Assembly (NCBI RefSeq): GCF_910596095.1
Contig: NC_056540.1
Location: forward strand, 27,624,001 to 27,688,000
Direction of reading: 5' to 3'
DNA length: 64,000 nt
From: Thunnus maccoyii
Lineage: Eukaryota > Chordata > Actinopteri > Scombriformes > Scombridae
The notes beneath the pieces were generated by a model. That model saw nothing but the letters and a program-made list of their open reading frames with translations. It was not told the DNA's origin and did no database searches. This document shows, one piece after another, positions 11,701-26,200 of the stretch. The translations under genes and the position numbers were made by a program. Every line of letters starts with the position of its first letter. The stretch's first letter is position 1.

Positions 11701-14700
11701 ACTACATTGTAAATACTGTAATGTGGACACTTTCTATAGCTTTGACATTTAGCTTTATGCTGTCTGTGCTGACCAGGCTCATCTACAAGTAATGTAAAAT
11801 TTAAGTGTACCATATTAGCCTGCATCAATATTTTGCATTCATGAAATATTCATATATCTTCTTCATTAATTCAGTTTAAAATAGTGCAGAGGAGGGAAAC
11901 CTAAGATGATATATCAGTTTTAAAAGCTTTGTATTAAATTTTAATATACCTCACTTAACTCATGTGCTGTTTTATAATGAGTAATGTTTTGCTCAAGAAC
12001 ACTTAGGCAGGACACACAGATGCTAATATACACTGTAGCTGTGGTGGGAGATGTTGTCCTGTTTATGTTATGGGAGGCCACCTTCAGTGAGAGGTCTAAC
12101 TGTTTAGCTTTGCCTGCTGTTGCTTACAGGTGGATTGGCTGTATTGCCTTGTGCTGCATGGTGGTCCTGGTCCTGGCCTTCAACTACCTGGGCTTGCTGT
12201 GTGGCACCCTGGGATATGACAAGCACGCCTCACCTACAACACGAGGCTGCATCTCTAATACGGGAGGAACGATGCTCATGGCGTAAGTCAACTATGCACA
12301 TGACAACTCAGTGATTTTCAAGATCTTAAACAAAAAGAAGTGTTGCCACAACAATAGTTTTAATGTCAATTTGTCAAGTTGATTGGCATGGTACACCAGC
12401 CTACTAGTATTTTTAGTACTTGTTCAAGTGCTAATACTTCTAGTATAACTGCCACTACATCTGCTACTTCTATAGCATCTGTACATGCTGCAGCATGTCT
12501 AAAAGGTAAAGAAGACCAGGGCATAGTGTATGATCATAATGATATAAAAGATGAAGGAAGGAAGAACAGAGGTGCATTTGTTACAGAAAGCTTATACAAA
12601 CAAAGCATATGCCAAAAAATATCTGAACAAATAGATGCAGATCTTGTTTGCACTACATGCAGAACTTGTTGGCACAACATAACATTGTGTTCCCTCAAGA
12701 GAAGATGTTTATTTACAGTATATCTATTCCCCACAAGATGAAAATACAAAAGGCAACACCTTCTGTGTGAAAATAATACTTTTTTACCACTGTAAATATT
12801 GTAATACTACTATTAGACTGCTGCTCATTCACCTCCTTGCCCTCTGCCCGCTAGTCTACAGTACTATCCTACAGTACAGTGGTTTCTACTGGTGCTACTT
12901 TTCATGTCCCTTTAATTTCTACAGAACTTTTACATTTAAGGCTTTTAGCTGACACTGCGTACTGTGACAGATACATTTGCTCACCTTTTCACCTTTAACT
13001 CTACTATTTTTCTCTGCTTTGGCTGTACCTGAGGTCCTGTCTGTTCTTCTCCACAGCGGCGTTGGATTTAGCTTCATCTTCTCCTGGGTGCTGATGGGAG
13101 TGGTGACAATCATCTTCTTGGCAGGAGGAAACATAGAGAAACTTGTTTGTGAACCTTTCCACACTAAAGAACTCTTTAAGGTAAGTCATAGAGTCAGAAA
13201 TGGAACATTTGCACCCAGAAATGATAAAGGGGTCCCCCCAAAATTACAAATACAAGTTGGCACCTTCACCACAGAATGCATATGTACAGTACATTTCTTT
13301 TACTCAATGTTCAGTACTTTTCATACTGAACATTTTTTGTGTTTGATACATCCAGTCCGCTTTGGACTCGATGGTCTTTAGTCCATAGAATTCATAATCA
13401 TATAACTAAACCCATGAATGAGCATGTCTGTCAGACAGATTAAGTCAAGACACTGTTCTTCCTCTGTAATATTTACAAGTCAGTGTCTCTTTGGTGGAAT
13501 TGTAATAATAGCCACTGCTCCCAATTGTAGGTGGCATGCTGTAATTTGAATTAGGTCCAAATTTGACTGCAATTATGTCATCCATAATGTAGAAACTTTC
13601 ATTTTGCCACAAGTTTAAAATTCTTATAAAGCAAAAGTAATTTGTCTTTTTAAATAAGTGAATAGTTTTAAGTAAATAGATTTTACTTTAGGGGTATCAG
13701 TACTTTGAAACAACAGAGAACGAAACTTTATGTTTTTCATTACAAATGTAAATTAAACAGCTTTCTGAAACTGATATCCTTGCAGCATTTTCTCCTGTGC
13801 CTCCCTTAGGTGTCCCTCTCTGCTTTCTTGCTCTCTTAATAAAAGGAAATTTGATTTACCTTCTCCTTAACATAATATAGTGAAATAGTATACAAGATGA
13901 ATAACAAAAAATAATAATACATTTAATTTGTACCGCACTTTTCATTTACAGTGAAACTGATAGTAGTACAGTATTAATAACATAGAGCACACACAAAAAA
14001 GATGTTCATTGCAAACTATGTTTTTCCTCATTTAGATAAAAAAAAAAGCTTAGATGAAGCTTTGTTTGGGTCTCACACATCCTCTTTATGACTCTCTGAT
14101 TCACCAGGTTGTGGACACCCCGTATCTGGTCAACCCAGAGTGGAAGAACTTCATCCCTGGCTACATGTACAACGACTCAGACCTTGAGCTGACTTCAGAG
14201 AGCTTGTACAGGCAAAGCAAACTCATTTTTTATGTATTTGGGTGACAATGTTATGTTTGCCACCTTTCAAAGGCTTTAGTGATGATTATTCTTGTCACGG
14301 CTCACTCAACAATTTGATTTACTGTTTACTTCATGTAATGTTAACATTTAATTACCAAATTGCAAGGATTTTGCAGCAGGACAAGCCATTTATTCAGTTA
14401 CAGTCTGTAGAAGTACTGGATGAGGCAGTTTGTTGGCGCAGGCTTTCAGTCAGGCATCAAACAGGCAACTGAATATTTTAACTCCATGGATGGGGATGCA
14501 AATGAGAGAGAGAACTGTTATTAACCTTGAGTATCTAATTAGCATCATTTTTCTACACTATCTGTGCTGCTTTTTCTTCAGCCTCTTTCTCACACATTGC
14601 ATCAGCTTTCATCATCTCGCTCCAGTGAGAGGCTGCATATTCTCAGTAACCGGGATGGCAGACCTGCAGTCATTATATTTCCAAACAGAGCAGTGTTGCT

Positions 14701-17243
14701 TCAACAATCTTCTCCCATTAAAAAGCAAGCAGTGCTAATACTGTGTACATTATGTGAGTCTATATGGTATGTGGCAATCTAAATGTTATCATGGAACATT
14801 AGCAGATATTCAAAGCTTTTATGGAATATCACACTGTTTCCTATCAGGAGACCTGTCAGTGTGTCATGTACTTCCAGTCATTTTCACTTGGTGGCAGCAA
14901 ATATTTTCACTCTGACTGAAACATTTAAGTTGACGTTTCTCTCCTCTTTTTTCTCTGTCATGCCTGTACTTGGATGTGTATGTTTGTCTTTCTTAGTACT
15001 TGCAAAGAAAACAAAGGCATCTACTCAGCCATGCGTCTGGACAAAGTCTTCAACATCTCCTCTTTCCTGAACACTACAGTGGTCAGTAAACTCAACACAC
15101 ACCATTAATAGCATTCTGTTATATGTTGTATCTGGGTGTCTTTGTTTTAATTTATTCCTTTACTCAAGAGTAGAAACTAACTGATGAAGATGGAATACTA
15201 AAAATATCCAAACCTGAAATTTAAGCTTTTCTTCAAAATGTTAAGTTAATCATTCATATATCTAGAACATATACTAGATGCATGCGATATTAAGCTAGGA
15301 AGCAGTGCTATTTAAACTGATCACAGATATAAGTTACAGTTTTCTAAGGTCTGATGTCACTATTATGTTAGAGCCAAATATACAGACGATACAGACATTT
15401 TGCTGACTTCTAATTACAATTTTAAAATAAGCACCCAGTAAGGTAGCTGTGGTTTCTAGGAATGTATGCTAATTTTAAACTATAAACTTGTGCTATGTAG
15501 TAGTCTTCATCAAATGCTATTATGGACATAGTGTGTACTAACAAACAAATGTGCAGTATTGATTTGTACTAACAGGAAATCATCAAGTTGCATCTTTTTG
15601 CACACTAATCATTAATTTCTCATTTAAAAAACTTCACAAACAGCCAGTAAAAACTGTTTTCTCACAGAATATTCTTTTGTTTTCTGAGCTGATGCCAATT
15701 CCAGTTAAGAATGGAGTTCGATAGCATTTGATCAAATTAGTATCCACTTACTGAATCAAATCCTTTTGAATCCCTTATCAAATCGTATTAGGTTTACATT
15801 TAAACATTTGTAAGTAACTACAGGCTAAAATAACTACAACTCAAAGAAATCTAATCACTTTTATTTGACTGAAAAAGGCGGAAATACTACAGTTTTTAGT
15901 GGCATCCTATTTAAATGTTCACAACCTGTACTTACAGCCCGTAAATGAGATAAATAGCATAATATATGAAATGTTAATTAAATATATCTGACACATTAAA
16001 TTAACAGCTGTAGCCTACTGTATTTCACGAGCCACTTACTCCAAATATAGGTCATGATCCAGAACTATTAAGATGATCTGATTAAAATGCTGATATGATA
16101 TGAATCAAAGGTTAACTTGCAGATTCTTAAACTGACATGAGATGATCAGCTAAATCATTTCTCTAGAGAGGAGTTGTTACTCGCACTTTCTAGGAATGTT
16201 TAACCCCTCTAATTGCTGTTGTGCATTGCCTTGTGAGAGACCATCAACACCACATCCAAATATATAGAAATTAATTTGTGTGCAATTTGGACATGTAGTT
16301 CTATAAGCTAATAGTGATGGAGTGTCCAAAATTCTCCATCCATGGCTGCAGCACTGTGTTAGCATTACCTAATGATTTCTTTGCTGCCAAAATAAAGTAA
16401 GCACTGACAGTTGAAAGCTTTAACATGCTTCAGCCTTTATCTCAGCTTATGCCAAAGACATTACATTGATGTAAGTTTTTATTTCTTTTTGACCCTGAGC
16501 CAACCACTTCTGCCTTTGAAAGATATTCAGTTCTTGCGTGCCAGTTGGCAAGACTGTCTTGGCTCGTTTTAGGCAACAGTTGATATGTCCCATGTTGCAT
16601 CTGTTTCTGCACACTGGTCATTTGTCTTCATTTCGTGCCAGCAAATGTTTGATTTCCACACAGTAAAAGAGACTGTTAAGTCAGTTATTTTATCTCTTAT
16701 GTAAGCTGGTATCAAAATCTTATGACATGATGAGGCATATTAATTATAACAGATAATGTTGTTTGATCTCTGCTGATAAAATATTTACAATTGGGAAAAT
16801 ATGTCAATTTGACATAAAAGAAAATCTCTCTTTAATGAGTAATAACATGCATTTTATTCTCTTTAGGAGATATGGTTCCCTACCAGGCCACTGTTAAAAT
16901 AGATATTATAGATCTATTAAATTGTGCTAGAATGTAATGGCATCTAATGGTCTGATAATATAAGCTGACTAGTTTTATGCTGACTAATGATTTAAAGCAT
17001 TAGGTGACTTTCTTGCACTAATGTACAGTGTGTTATAGCATATTAACACACTGTACTGTAACACTATACTCAGCAAATAGTATATTATTGTTATAGTTAT
17101 GGTTATATTACTATCTCTAGTATCTCTAGTTTCTATTCTATTTCTATTTGTTATATTTATTTTTTATATTTGAGATAGTCTATTTAGTTATTTGCTTCTT
17201 TTACATACAGTACTACTACTACTGTACCTCATTGTTCAAGTGT

Positions 17244-17288
<45 letters not shown>

Positions 17289-20200
17289 TGTCTGTCTGGT
17301 TTACTCTCTCTGAGTTTCATTAAATTAGGTTACAGCATTGTCCATATGCACCCGTGCCAGTTCCTGACTACTCACAACATTTTAAATTATCCCCACAACA
17401 TAATTTGGAGACCAATAACTACTAAGTTAACCTACCATTGTGTAGCAGTTAGAAAGTGGCTAACATTTGTCTTTAGCGTTACCCAGCTAACAAGCTAACA
17501 ATAGCTGTCCTAACGTTAGCTACCAACGTCCCCTCATTTTTTTGGAGATACCCGCTACACTAAACTACAGAAGAGAATGTTAATTTATATGTTTTTAAGC
17601 TAACATTTTAAGCTCATTTATCTTGTGACTAGATTTGATGAGAGTGTAATAAATGTGGAATTACCATTCATCTCAAAATTACATTAGCAGTTAGCCAATA
17701 ATTGTTATACCATGTAGCTATGACAATCGGCAATTAATGCCTTCCGAGCGGGATGTTTGTCTGAATCTAGCCGCTAAACCCGACCACAGGCAGACAAATG
17801 CTGGAATTAAAATGAGATAGGGTATTTTATTTTTACAGTTGCACAGTTGGATAGGTCATGATGTGTCCGTAAGTATTGTATCTCTCTGTCTGTATCCGTA
17901 TTAGCAATGTTAATGGGTTACAGTGGTTACAGTAGATGCAGTGTGTAGGATTTAGTGGCATCTAGTGGTGAGGTTGCAGATTGCAACAAACTGAATACTC
18001 CTGAATTTCAGGTGATTAAAACATACTTATGAATATTATATTCCAATTCTGACAAGTCCGTTCTGCTAGATGACACCAAATTCTACACACTGCGATGACT
18101 TGATCGAAAATCTTGTAGCAGTTAGTGTTAATCCAGTAATTTAGTCTGTAATTTATGTACTGCAGTACATCGTAGTTGTTACAGTAATACACTCTCTTGA
18201 TGTCAGTATTCACTGTTTAGTAAATTAATTTAACTATTAATGTATTTTACTTTGACAAAATCAGCTTCAGCCCCCAGATTAATACAAATTTATTGTAGTA
18301 TAAATCAGTAAAACAAAAACAGGGAAAAAACATTTTATGTTACCAGTAAAGCATTATGTTTTATATGTACTGTCACTGGATTCAAGATACAGTTTTCCCA
18401 GATAAACTGTTAACTCAAGTGAATTATTTGTTTATTTGTTTGAAAAATAATCTGGAGATTTAGTTCTCTTGATATGTTGGACAAGAAATCCAATCCATAT
18501 GAGAACATACAGTTTCAGTAATATGAGGAACTTCATTGTCAACATTTTTGTTGTGCTCTCTTTATTGTGCCGCAAAAAAGGCATATGTTTTCTCTTTTTT
18601 TTGGTGGTGAAATTGCACATTGTTGTTATGCTTCCCAAGATATCTCTATGGTTAATTTCAGAAGAGTCAAAAAATGAAGTGATGAACTAATGAACTATTT
18701 TACAAAGTGGAATTTTGCATCCTGCCCAGTTGGCTTCAACATGTGAGAAGTAGGCTACTAGTTCAGTTGGTATATAGATATGTGAGTCTTTAATTAGACT
18801 GTATTTATGTTTTCTACTAAAAGAGATTATTATGTGCAGGGATGCATATATCAGTAGGAACACAAGGAGAAACAACAAACAACATTAAAAAAAAAATGCC
18901 ACTCCAGTGGGATATGAGTTGCATCAAAGCTATATTTTTAAGATCTTTTCTCACTCTAGTGCCAACATTTGTTGTGAATTTTTGTTAACCTTTCATTACA
19001 TTAACAATGTTTATGTATAATTACAATATTTGCCTGCTTCTGCTGTACATAGATTTAAACAGATTAATAGCTCTGCTTTTATGAAAGTATCAGAAAGCCT
19101 TGGAAGTTAGTTTCGTGTATAAGTCCAAGTACTATGTGTTTTTGATGTAAGGTTATAAAATTAGAGAATTAGCACACACATAAACACATACAAACACTAA
19201 CACTGACCCTCTTGACCGTTAAATAAGCTGTAATATATGACTCTTTTCAGATGTATTTCTGTACACTATTTTTTTGTTGTTTGCAGTTTACTAAGGATAT
19301 GGTGGGTCAGCTGGACAGTGTTAAGATCGACCTAAGGGGAATAATCTTGTTAGAGGCGGAGGGCAAGCAGAACCTCCTGGATTTCTCTGAAGCAGGACTG
19401 TCAGAAATCAACTACGCTGACTACCTGGAAGAGGTACACAACAACAAACAGATACACACTGATACATCTGAGTGAGCAGACCCGTAGGGGCGAACAGACA
19501 TGCTCATATTGTGCATGAATGAGCGGGGAAACACACAAATGTAATTGGACAACAGGTAGCCACACAGGAAGCAGCAGAAACAAAATTACAAGCCAGCACT
19601 AAATCATCCATGATATACAAACAGAAAGTATGAGCTGGAAACACACACAAATCAGAGACACACACACACTAACTAAACAAGATCTGATTGAAAAATGTAT
19701 AAAAATGATAAACTTAATCTTTGTGATACCAGTTTGTACAAGTTTGACGTCAGTTTATTAGTGTTAGCTCACCATAAATCCCAGCGTATTTATGAAAGAT
19801 CAGTGTAAATATTAACAACAGATTGTTCTACACATTTACTGATATTATTGTATTACATTTGTACTTTAATGGTATGTTGCCAGAAATAGCTTGGCTCAGT
19901 TTAACAGCCTCCTACTTGGCTGTCAGTTAACATACAGCAGGCAGCCTTGCTTCACCTGATATGAGCTGCGACATGACACAGTACATTGCGTTCTGTTGAG
20001 GACCACTGAAGCTCGATTATCCAAATCTACTCCTGCCAAGGCAAAGAGTGTGTAGGAACAAGCCAGGACTTGGCATCCCCTGTCTTCTCCAACACTAATG
20101 GTCAGGTTCACTTAAATTTACTTCCAGAAAGAAAGAGGGAAAAGAAAAAGCTTCAAGGACTCCACTCAAGTGTACCGCCTGTCCTGACGCACAACTCACA

Positions 20201-23200
20201 CACTCCAAAGTTCAGGATGAGAGATTTTTATGTCCAACGCATGATTGCAGCACTTCACTTAGCACCTTTTTATACTCTTTTAGAAGTAAATTTAGTCTCA
20301 GGTTTGAAAGATTAGACCCACTGTGGTAAAAACTACAGGAAGTTCACATCAAATTATTGCAGGTTTTCAGCCATTTAATTTGATTTAATCAGCGTTCAGA
20401 GTTCTGTGCAGCTTAAAATATGATCTGATCTTGGGCATTATATAAGTGAGTTCTTTCTATACAGCAGTTTTATGGAAAGGTGAAAAGAGGGTTGTATTTG
20501 TTATTTAGTGATGATATTCAATTTTAAAATTAAGTCGTTTCTGTACTTAAGTTTTCGCTTTGTCAATGTAGGAATTATTAACTGACATGGTTTAAAATTT
20601 AATGCTGACCTGTTTTTTATAGCTTTTCAATATTATTCATATCAACCTTCTTTATTCTTTACTTACTTACCAGTGGTCCAAGATGCTGTCAGATTTTTTT
20701 TTACCATTTTTACCGTGCAAAAAGTAACACACTGAATAACATATATAAGCAACAACTTTCTATTTCATTAACTATGGGTGGTAGTAACTGAAAAGGTAAC
20801 GGTTAAAATTATCACCAGAAAGCAATCTGAGTACATTGCGTCCAGTGTTGTCTCTCAGACAAGAATGTTTACATTATGTCTTTCTCTTACTTATACCTGA
20901 TTATCTGCAGGTCAACAAAGGAGTCACTGTGGTGGACCTGCTTTCATTTGCCAGAGAGCTAGAGGCCCAGACAGACCTCATGGTAAGAGCACCTTGGTGC
21001 CATACTGGCTGATATACAAACATCCTCTCTATTCAGCTTCACAGTGTTTCCTTAGTACATAGTTACTTAATTAGATTTACTTATTTATTTACAATGCCAT
21101 GGGGGCGCTTGATGTTGGATTTGGTTGCCCTTACTCTCCAAGCTTGGTCTGTGTTTATCCAACAGCTCTGCCTAAACTCTCTGCCATGCATTTATGGGGT
21201 TCAGGAAGCCAACACAACATATTTATTCACCTCTAAATGGAAAGTCTATCAGGATCTTCCAGCAGGATGGAGCTTACAGATATTTTAATTTAAAAGAAGG
21301 GTCTATTAAAGCAGGATTTATTTTAAAGTTTGATGTCTGTTCATTCTGCTATGGCATCAAATTAAAAGTGTAACATGTAGCATTTTTGATATCCATAGTT
21401 AATACCAAATTTCCTTTTGATGAAACTTCCTGCACCTGATGCCTCTACATGACAGGGGAAAATATGACTTTTATATGATAGAAGAGAAAGGAATTATAAG
21501 CAAATAAATTTACCACTGTTTTTCAGCAAGGAAAACAACAAATAACTTGGAGTCTCTGACGTGATTTTAACTGTTATGTATGGCTTTAAATTTCCTTCTG
21601 TGTATGGATAAATGATGTTTACCAAAATGTGTGTTTTTCTGTCTGTTTGTGTGTTTCAGCCCAGAGGCCCTCTGCAGACTGCTCTGAAAGGCTATGTCGG
21701 CACTCTGCGGCAAATCCACAGTCAACAAATCATCCCCATGGAGCAGGCTATGGTAATCTGTTTTCAGTCCAAATATTCATGCCTGGATCGTTTTTTGGTT
21801 AGATTTAAAAGCCGAAAAACGATGCACAAACAGCTCCTTACAGTAAAATTCATTTTGTTATCGTGTTGTCACAGCAAAGCTGGTGTGTATTATAAGAAGA
21901 ATTTCTCAACTTAATATTTTGCACCAGAGTTTAGCAGTCACACAGAAAACCACCATAGAAGAAGCAGAGAGACCAATTTGCTCACCCACATTGGCCCCAA
22001 AAGACCAGAATGCAATGCAGCCACAGTTCTTACAATGTAAAATGCTGTTACTGTTGCTCTCTCCACATACATTTATGCATGTATACACACAGAAAGCAAT
22101 GCATACTTACTCATTCTCAACTGGTGCTAAAAGGCATTCTGGGAAATGTAGGAAAATGTGGCAAAAAATGACCAAGGGACCAAAGATTTACCCCTTAAGC
22201 ATACATTGAGGTAGATGACTGGCACTTTCGGTATAATACATTAGTTTTTAACATCATGGTACAATGAGTTATGTTTTTATTTATTACCAGCATGTGTTGT
22301 GAATCTTGTGTCAAAGATTTCTATTTGAAGTAGACTTTAAAGCTGCTCTAATCAATACTTTTATATTAACAAGGCATCAGATGACCTCATAAAATGTGAA
22401 AGGGATCAGTTGTAGTGACAAACCACATAAAATTATCACCCGACTGCAGTTCCTCTTAGTGTTTCAGCATCTTTCAGCCCATTATTTTGGTTTTATGGCC
22501 TGCAACTTTACTGTTTTCATTCAGTCTCGCCACTCTTATCAGTTAATTTTGCAGCAGCAGGCAGCAGTGAAAAAACTCTGATAAACCCACTGTGTGCTAC
22601 CCATCCACCATACGACAAAGTTAGTGACTGGCGGGTGAACATAGTGGTGCATCAACTGATAAAAGGACAGATATTCCCCTCAGGAGTTGGTAGAATACTG
22701 GACCTACATTTGTCAGGTGGCATGAGATGTGTGAATAAGCAACTGTTTGCTAACATGTTAACTATATCAACTTTGTAAGTTGATAATATGCCATGTGCCA
22801 ATGGATTTAATGCTTGTTGTGCTGTCCCCAACTGGGCAAAAAATCAATTCATGCAGGTTTAAAGAAAGTCTGCACCAAAATGTTATCCAACATAAGCGGT
22901 TGTAATGTGCTATATGGATCAAGTGAAAGCTACTGAGTTAGAGTAATTGCTGTGTTATCTTCATGCACATGTGTATTGAAGAGAATGGCATCATCCTTGA
23001 CGGTGAAAATATATTTCAGTATTTCATTTTACATCAGCAAAAGCAGAATGTTTTTGACCCCCAGGCATATGTCATCAAAAATGTCATGTCTGTGAAAAAC
23101 AAATTAAATATTCAGCTTTATTTTCTCTGTCAAAGGCAATGCTATTCTTTTGAAAAGCATCAAGCATTTACAGCTACTAGCTACTAGACCAGTGATGTGC

Positions 23201-26200
23201 TCCAACTCAGCTTTTTATGTTTTTCTTTGTTTTTTCTTTTGATTTTGATTTTTCCACTTTCAACTTCAAGAAATATGTTAGAGCAAGGGTAAGCAGAAAT
23301 GTTTCCATCCCTGTTTATTTAGTGTCTCCATCCATTATATGAAACATTTAGAGAAATACTGTGTCTTTCTAATGACATGTAGTCATCTGAGAAATTATAT
23401 GTAATTTTGGATCCTATTGTATTATATTGTATGTGTGTTTGTATTTACATTCAAGTGAAGGTCATTTATGGTGTTAACAACGAAGGATTTTGTGCCAAAA
23501 TGTTACCAAGTATCCACTTCAAAGGGAATAGTTTGACATTTTGGAAAATATGCTTATTCACATTCTTCAAAAAGTTTGATGAGAAGATTGATGCCATTCT
23601 TAAATGAGAGTTGTATCGATCTTCTCATCTAACTTTGACATGTATTTTCGAAGAACGTCAAACCATGCTTTGAGAAAAGAAAAGTTATTTCATTGAACCA
23701 CTCAGGGGATTCTATGTAATTATTTTATATGAAAGCAATAATAGTAAGAAAGAAAACATTTTCTTTACTTTGTGGATATTTCATTTTGGACCAAAGTTCT
23801 TCAGCATGCCTGTACTGAAAACAGAATATTATTCATCAAGTGTCAGTCGGTTTTGGTGTTGCCTGGTGTCCTCACATGTTTCATCAGCATACGTCTCCAG
23901 GTATTAAAATGACCCCCTGACCTTTGACATTACTGGTGTTAATTTGTATTTTCCTTTCTAAAGAGTGCATTGAACCAGAGTATGAGGTTCCTGGAGAGAA
24001 CAGCCTCAGACCTGCCAGTGAGTAAAACCAGCCCTCCAGTCTGAGTCTATAAACTGGATTTAAGTTTAGCCTTAAAATAATTTAAATCTCTTGTTTCCTT
24101 TCTACAGAACAAAGTCTTAGCAGTTCTGGATGCCATTGAAGTTGCACAGTATCTCATCTCCCAGAATGCTACACATTTAATCAAGCAGGTAACTACAGGA
24201 TTCCTTTCTTTGTTTATGTTCTCAATTTTAAAGAATTTTAAACTAATATGATGTCCTAATCTTCCTCAGGAAACAGAAAAATACACAGCGACCCTTGTTG
24301 GCTACTTCCATCAATACATAGAATGGGTCAAAACATCTGTAAGTATTGATTTGTTAACTTATATGTTACTTATATTTACTTATATGTTTATGTTCATTTA
24401 GTCAAAAACCTAGTGGAGTTATTTACTGGCAAAAAGACCTTTGAATGTTATGCAAGAGCTTTCTTGTAAATATAGAGTAGACCAATATAACAGTTACAAC
24501 TTCTATAAATATGAGGAATTTGCTTTGTGGGACATTTGGTTTCTGCTGTAGTTAACCTAAGGAGGTCAAAACAAAGTCAAAAGGATGTTTGAAGCCTGAA
24601 GCTGCTTTTTTGATCTCAGAACTTTCTGTGGAACCTTTTTATTTCAATCTCAATGTTCTTGTTTTCACTTAAAGCACAGAGGTCTATTGTGTAATGTGCA
24701 ATGGTGCAGTGACAGTTTCAATAAGTGGTATGGTAACATGAGAGGGTTTCACATTAGCAATCAGAAAACAGTCATATGTTGATTTACAGTCTGTATTCTT
24801 GAATCAGTTGTGTGACTGACATTTCCTGTTTATATCTTGCTTTCTGTAGCTGGCCATGGAGGTCGCGCCGTGCAAGCCCTTCAGCAACATGGTGGACACG
24901 GTGGAAATCATAGCTTGCAGTTTCCTGATTGACTCTATGGTAATGATAATGTGATACAGGAACACAAACCCCATTCATCACGTAAAATATTATGAAGGAC
25001 TAGGGTGGTTAACTATAGCCTATTGGGGTCTAATACTTACATATAAACATACATGTCACAGCTAGTATAAAACACAAATATTAAGTTTATAATGACAACC
25101 AGTGTTTTATTGGGATATTTAGTTTAGTTGAAATGTGCTTACTTTTGTTTTTTTCAATTTTAGTTGATGTAAGTATGTAAACATACACAAGAATGCAATA
25201 TACATTTACAACTGTTTTATTAATAGCTTGAGGGGCTGCAACTAATGATTGCTTTCATTATTGATTCATCTGTGTGTTATTCTAATCATTTGGCTTCTAA
25301 ATGTCAAACAAAAGTGAGAAATGTGTCATTATTGATTGATTATTCCTTCAATCGATTTGTTGTTTGGTCTATAAAATGTAAGATTAGGGTGAAAAATGTC
25401 TATTTCACTATTTCCCAAAGCTTAAGGTGCAACCTCAAATGTCTTGTTTTGTCTCAATCAACAGTCCTCAACACAAAGATATTCAGTTTACTATCATGGA
25501 GGACTAAAGAAAGTAGAAAATAGTCACATTTATTATTATCAAAATAGGTGCCGATTAATTTTCCGTCAATCATCTAACTGATTGAGAATTAATTGATAAA
25601 TGTCTTTAGTACTAATAGATGATCAAAATGTAATATTTTGTGTTTTCCACAGAACACTTTCTGGATGGGCCTGGGCTGCAGCACTCTCTTCCTGCTCCCG
25701 AGTGTCATCCTAGCAGTGAAATTAGCCAAGTACTACCGCAGGATGGACACAGAGGATGTTTACGACGAGTGAGTAGCTGTTGTTAGTTTACTGCTTCTTT
25801 TCTACTGTATATAAAGCACATTTATCTTGTATTTTATAGTGTATATAGAGTATAAAATAAGAGAATATGTCCTGAACCCCTTGATGAGATTAAAAGATAC
25901 TCATATTAGACATACTGTCTAATAGATAGTATGTAGTCATTGCAATAGGTAGTTTATATGATCTTCATGGTTGCAGGACATCCTTCTGCTTCTAGTTTCT
26001 TATTATCTGCCTGCTCTTTGCAAAAAGTTCCAGCTTAACTGCTATTTATAAGAAGAAACCTTTCAGTTTGTAGTTTGCCCTCTTGAAGAATTGTAGTATT
26101 ATTTGAGAATATTGAGTTTTCTTTTATTCCTTAGAAACATCTGTGTTTTAGATTCAAAAGGCTTTGTTTTTGTCACAGTAACTCTACTGATTTATTGTTC

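Noticed and set aside
17244..17289. Tandem TCTA units considered as a CRISPR-like or regulatory array
   Set aside because: A plain tetranucleotide microsatellite with no spacers, in a vertebrate intron.
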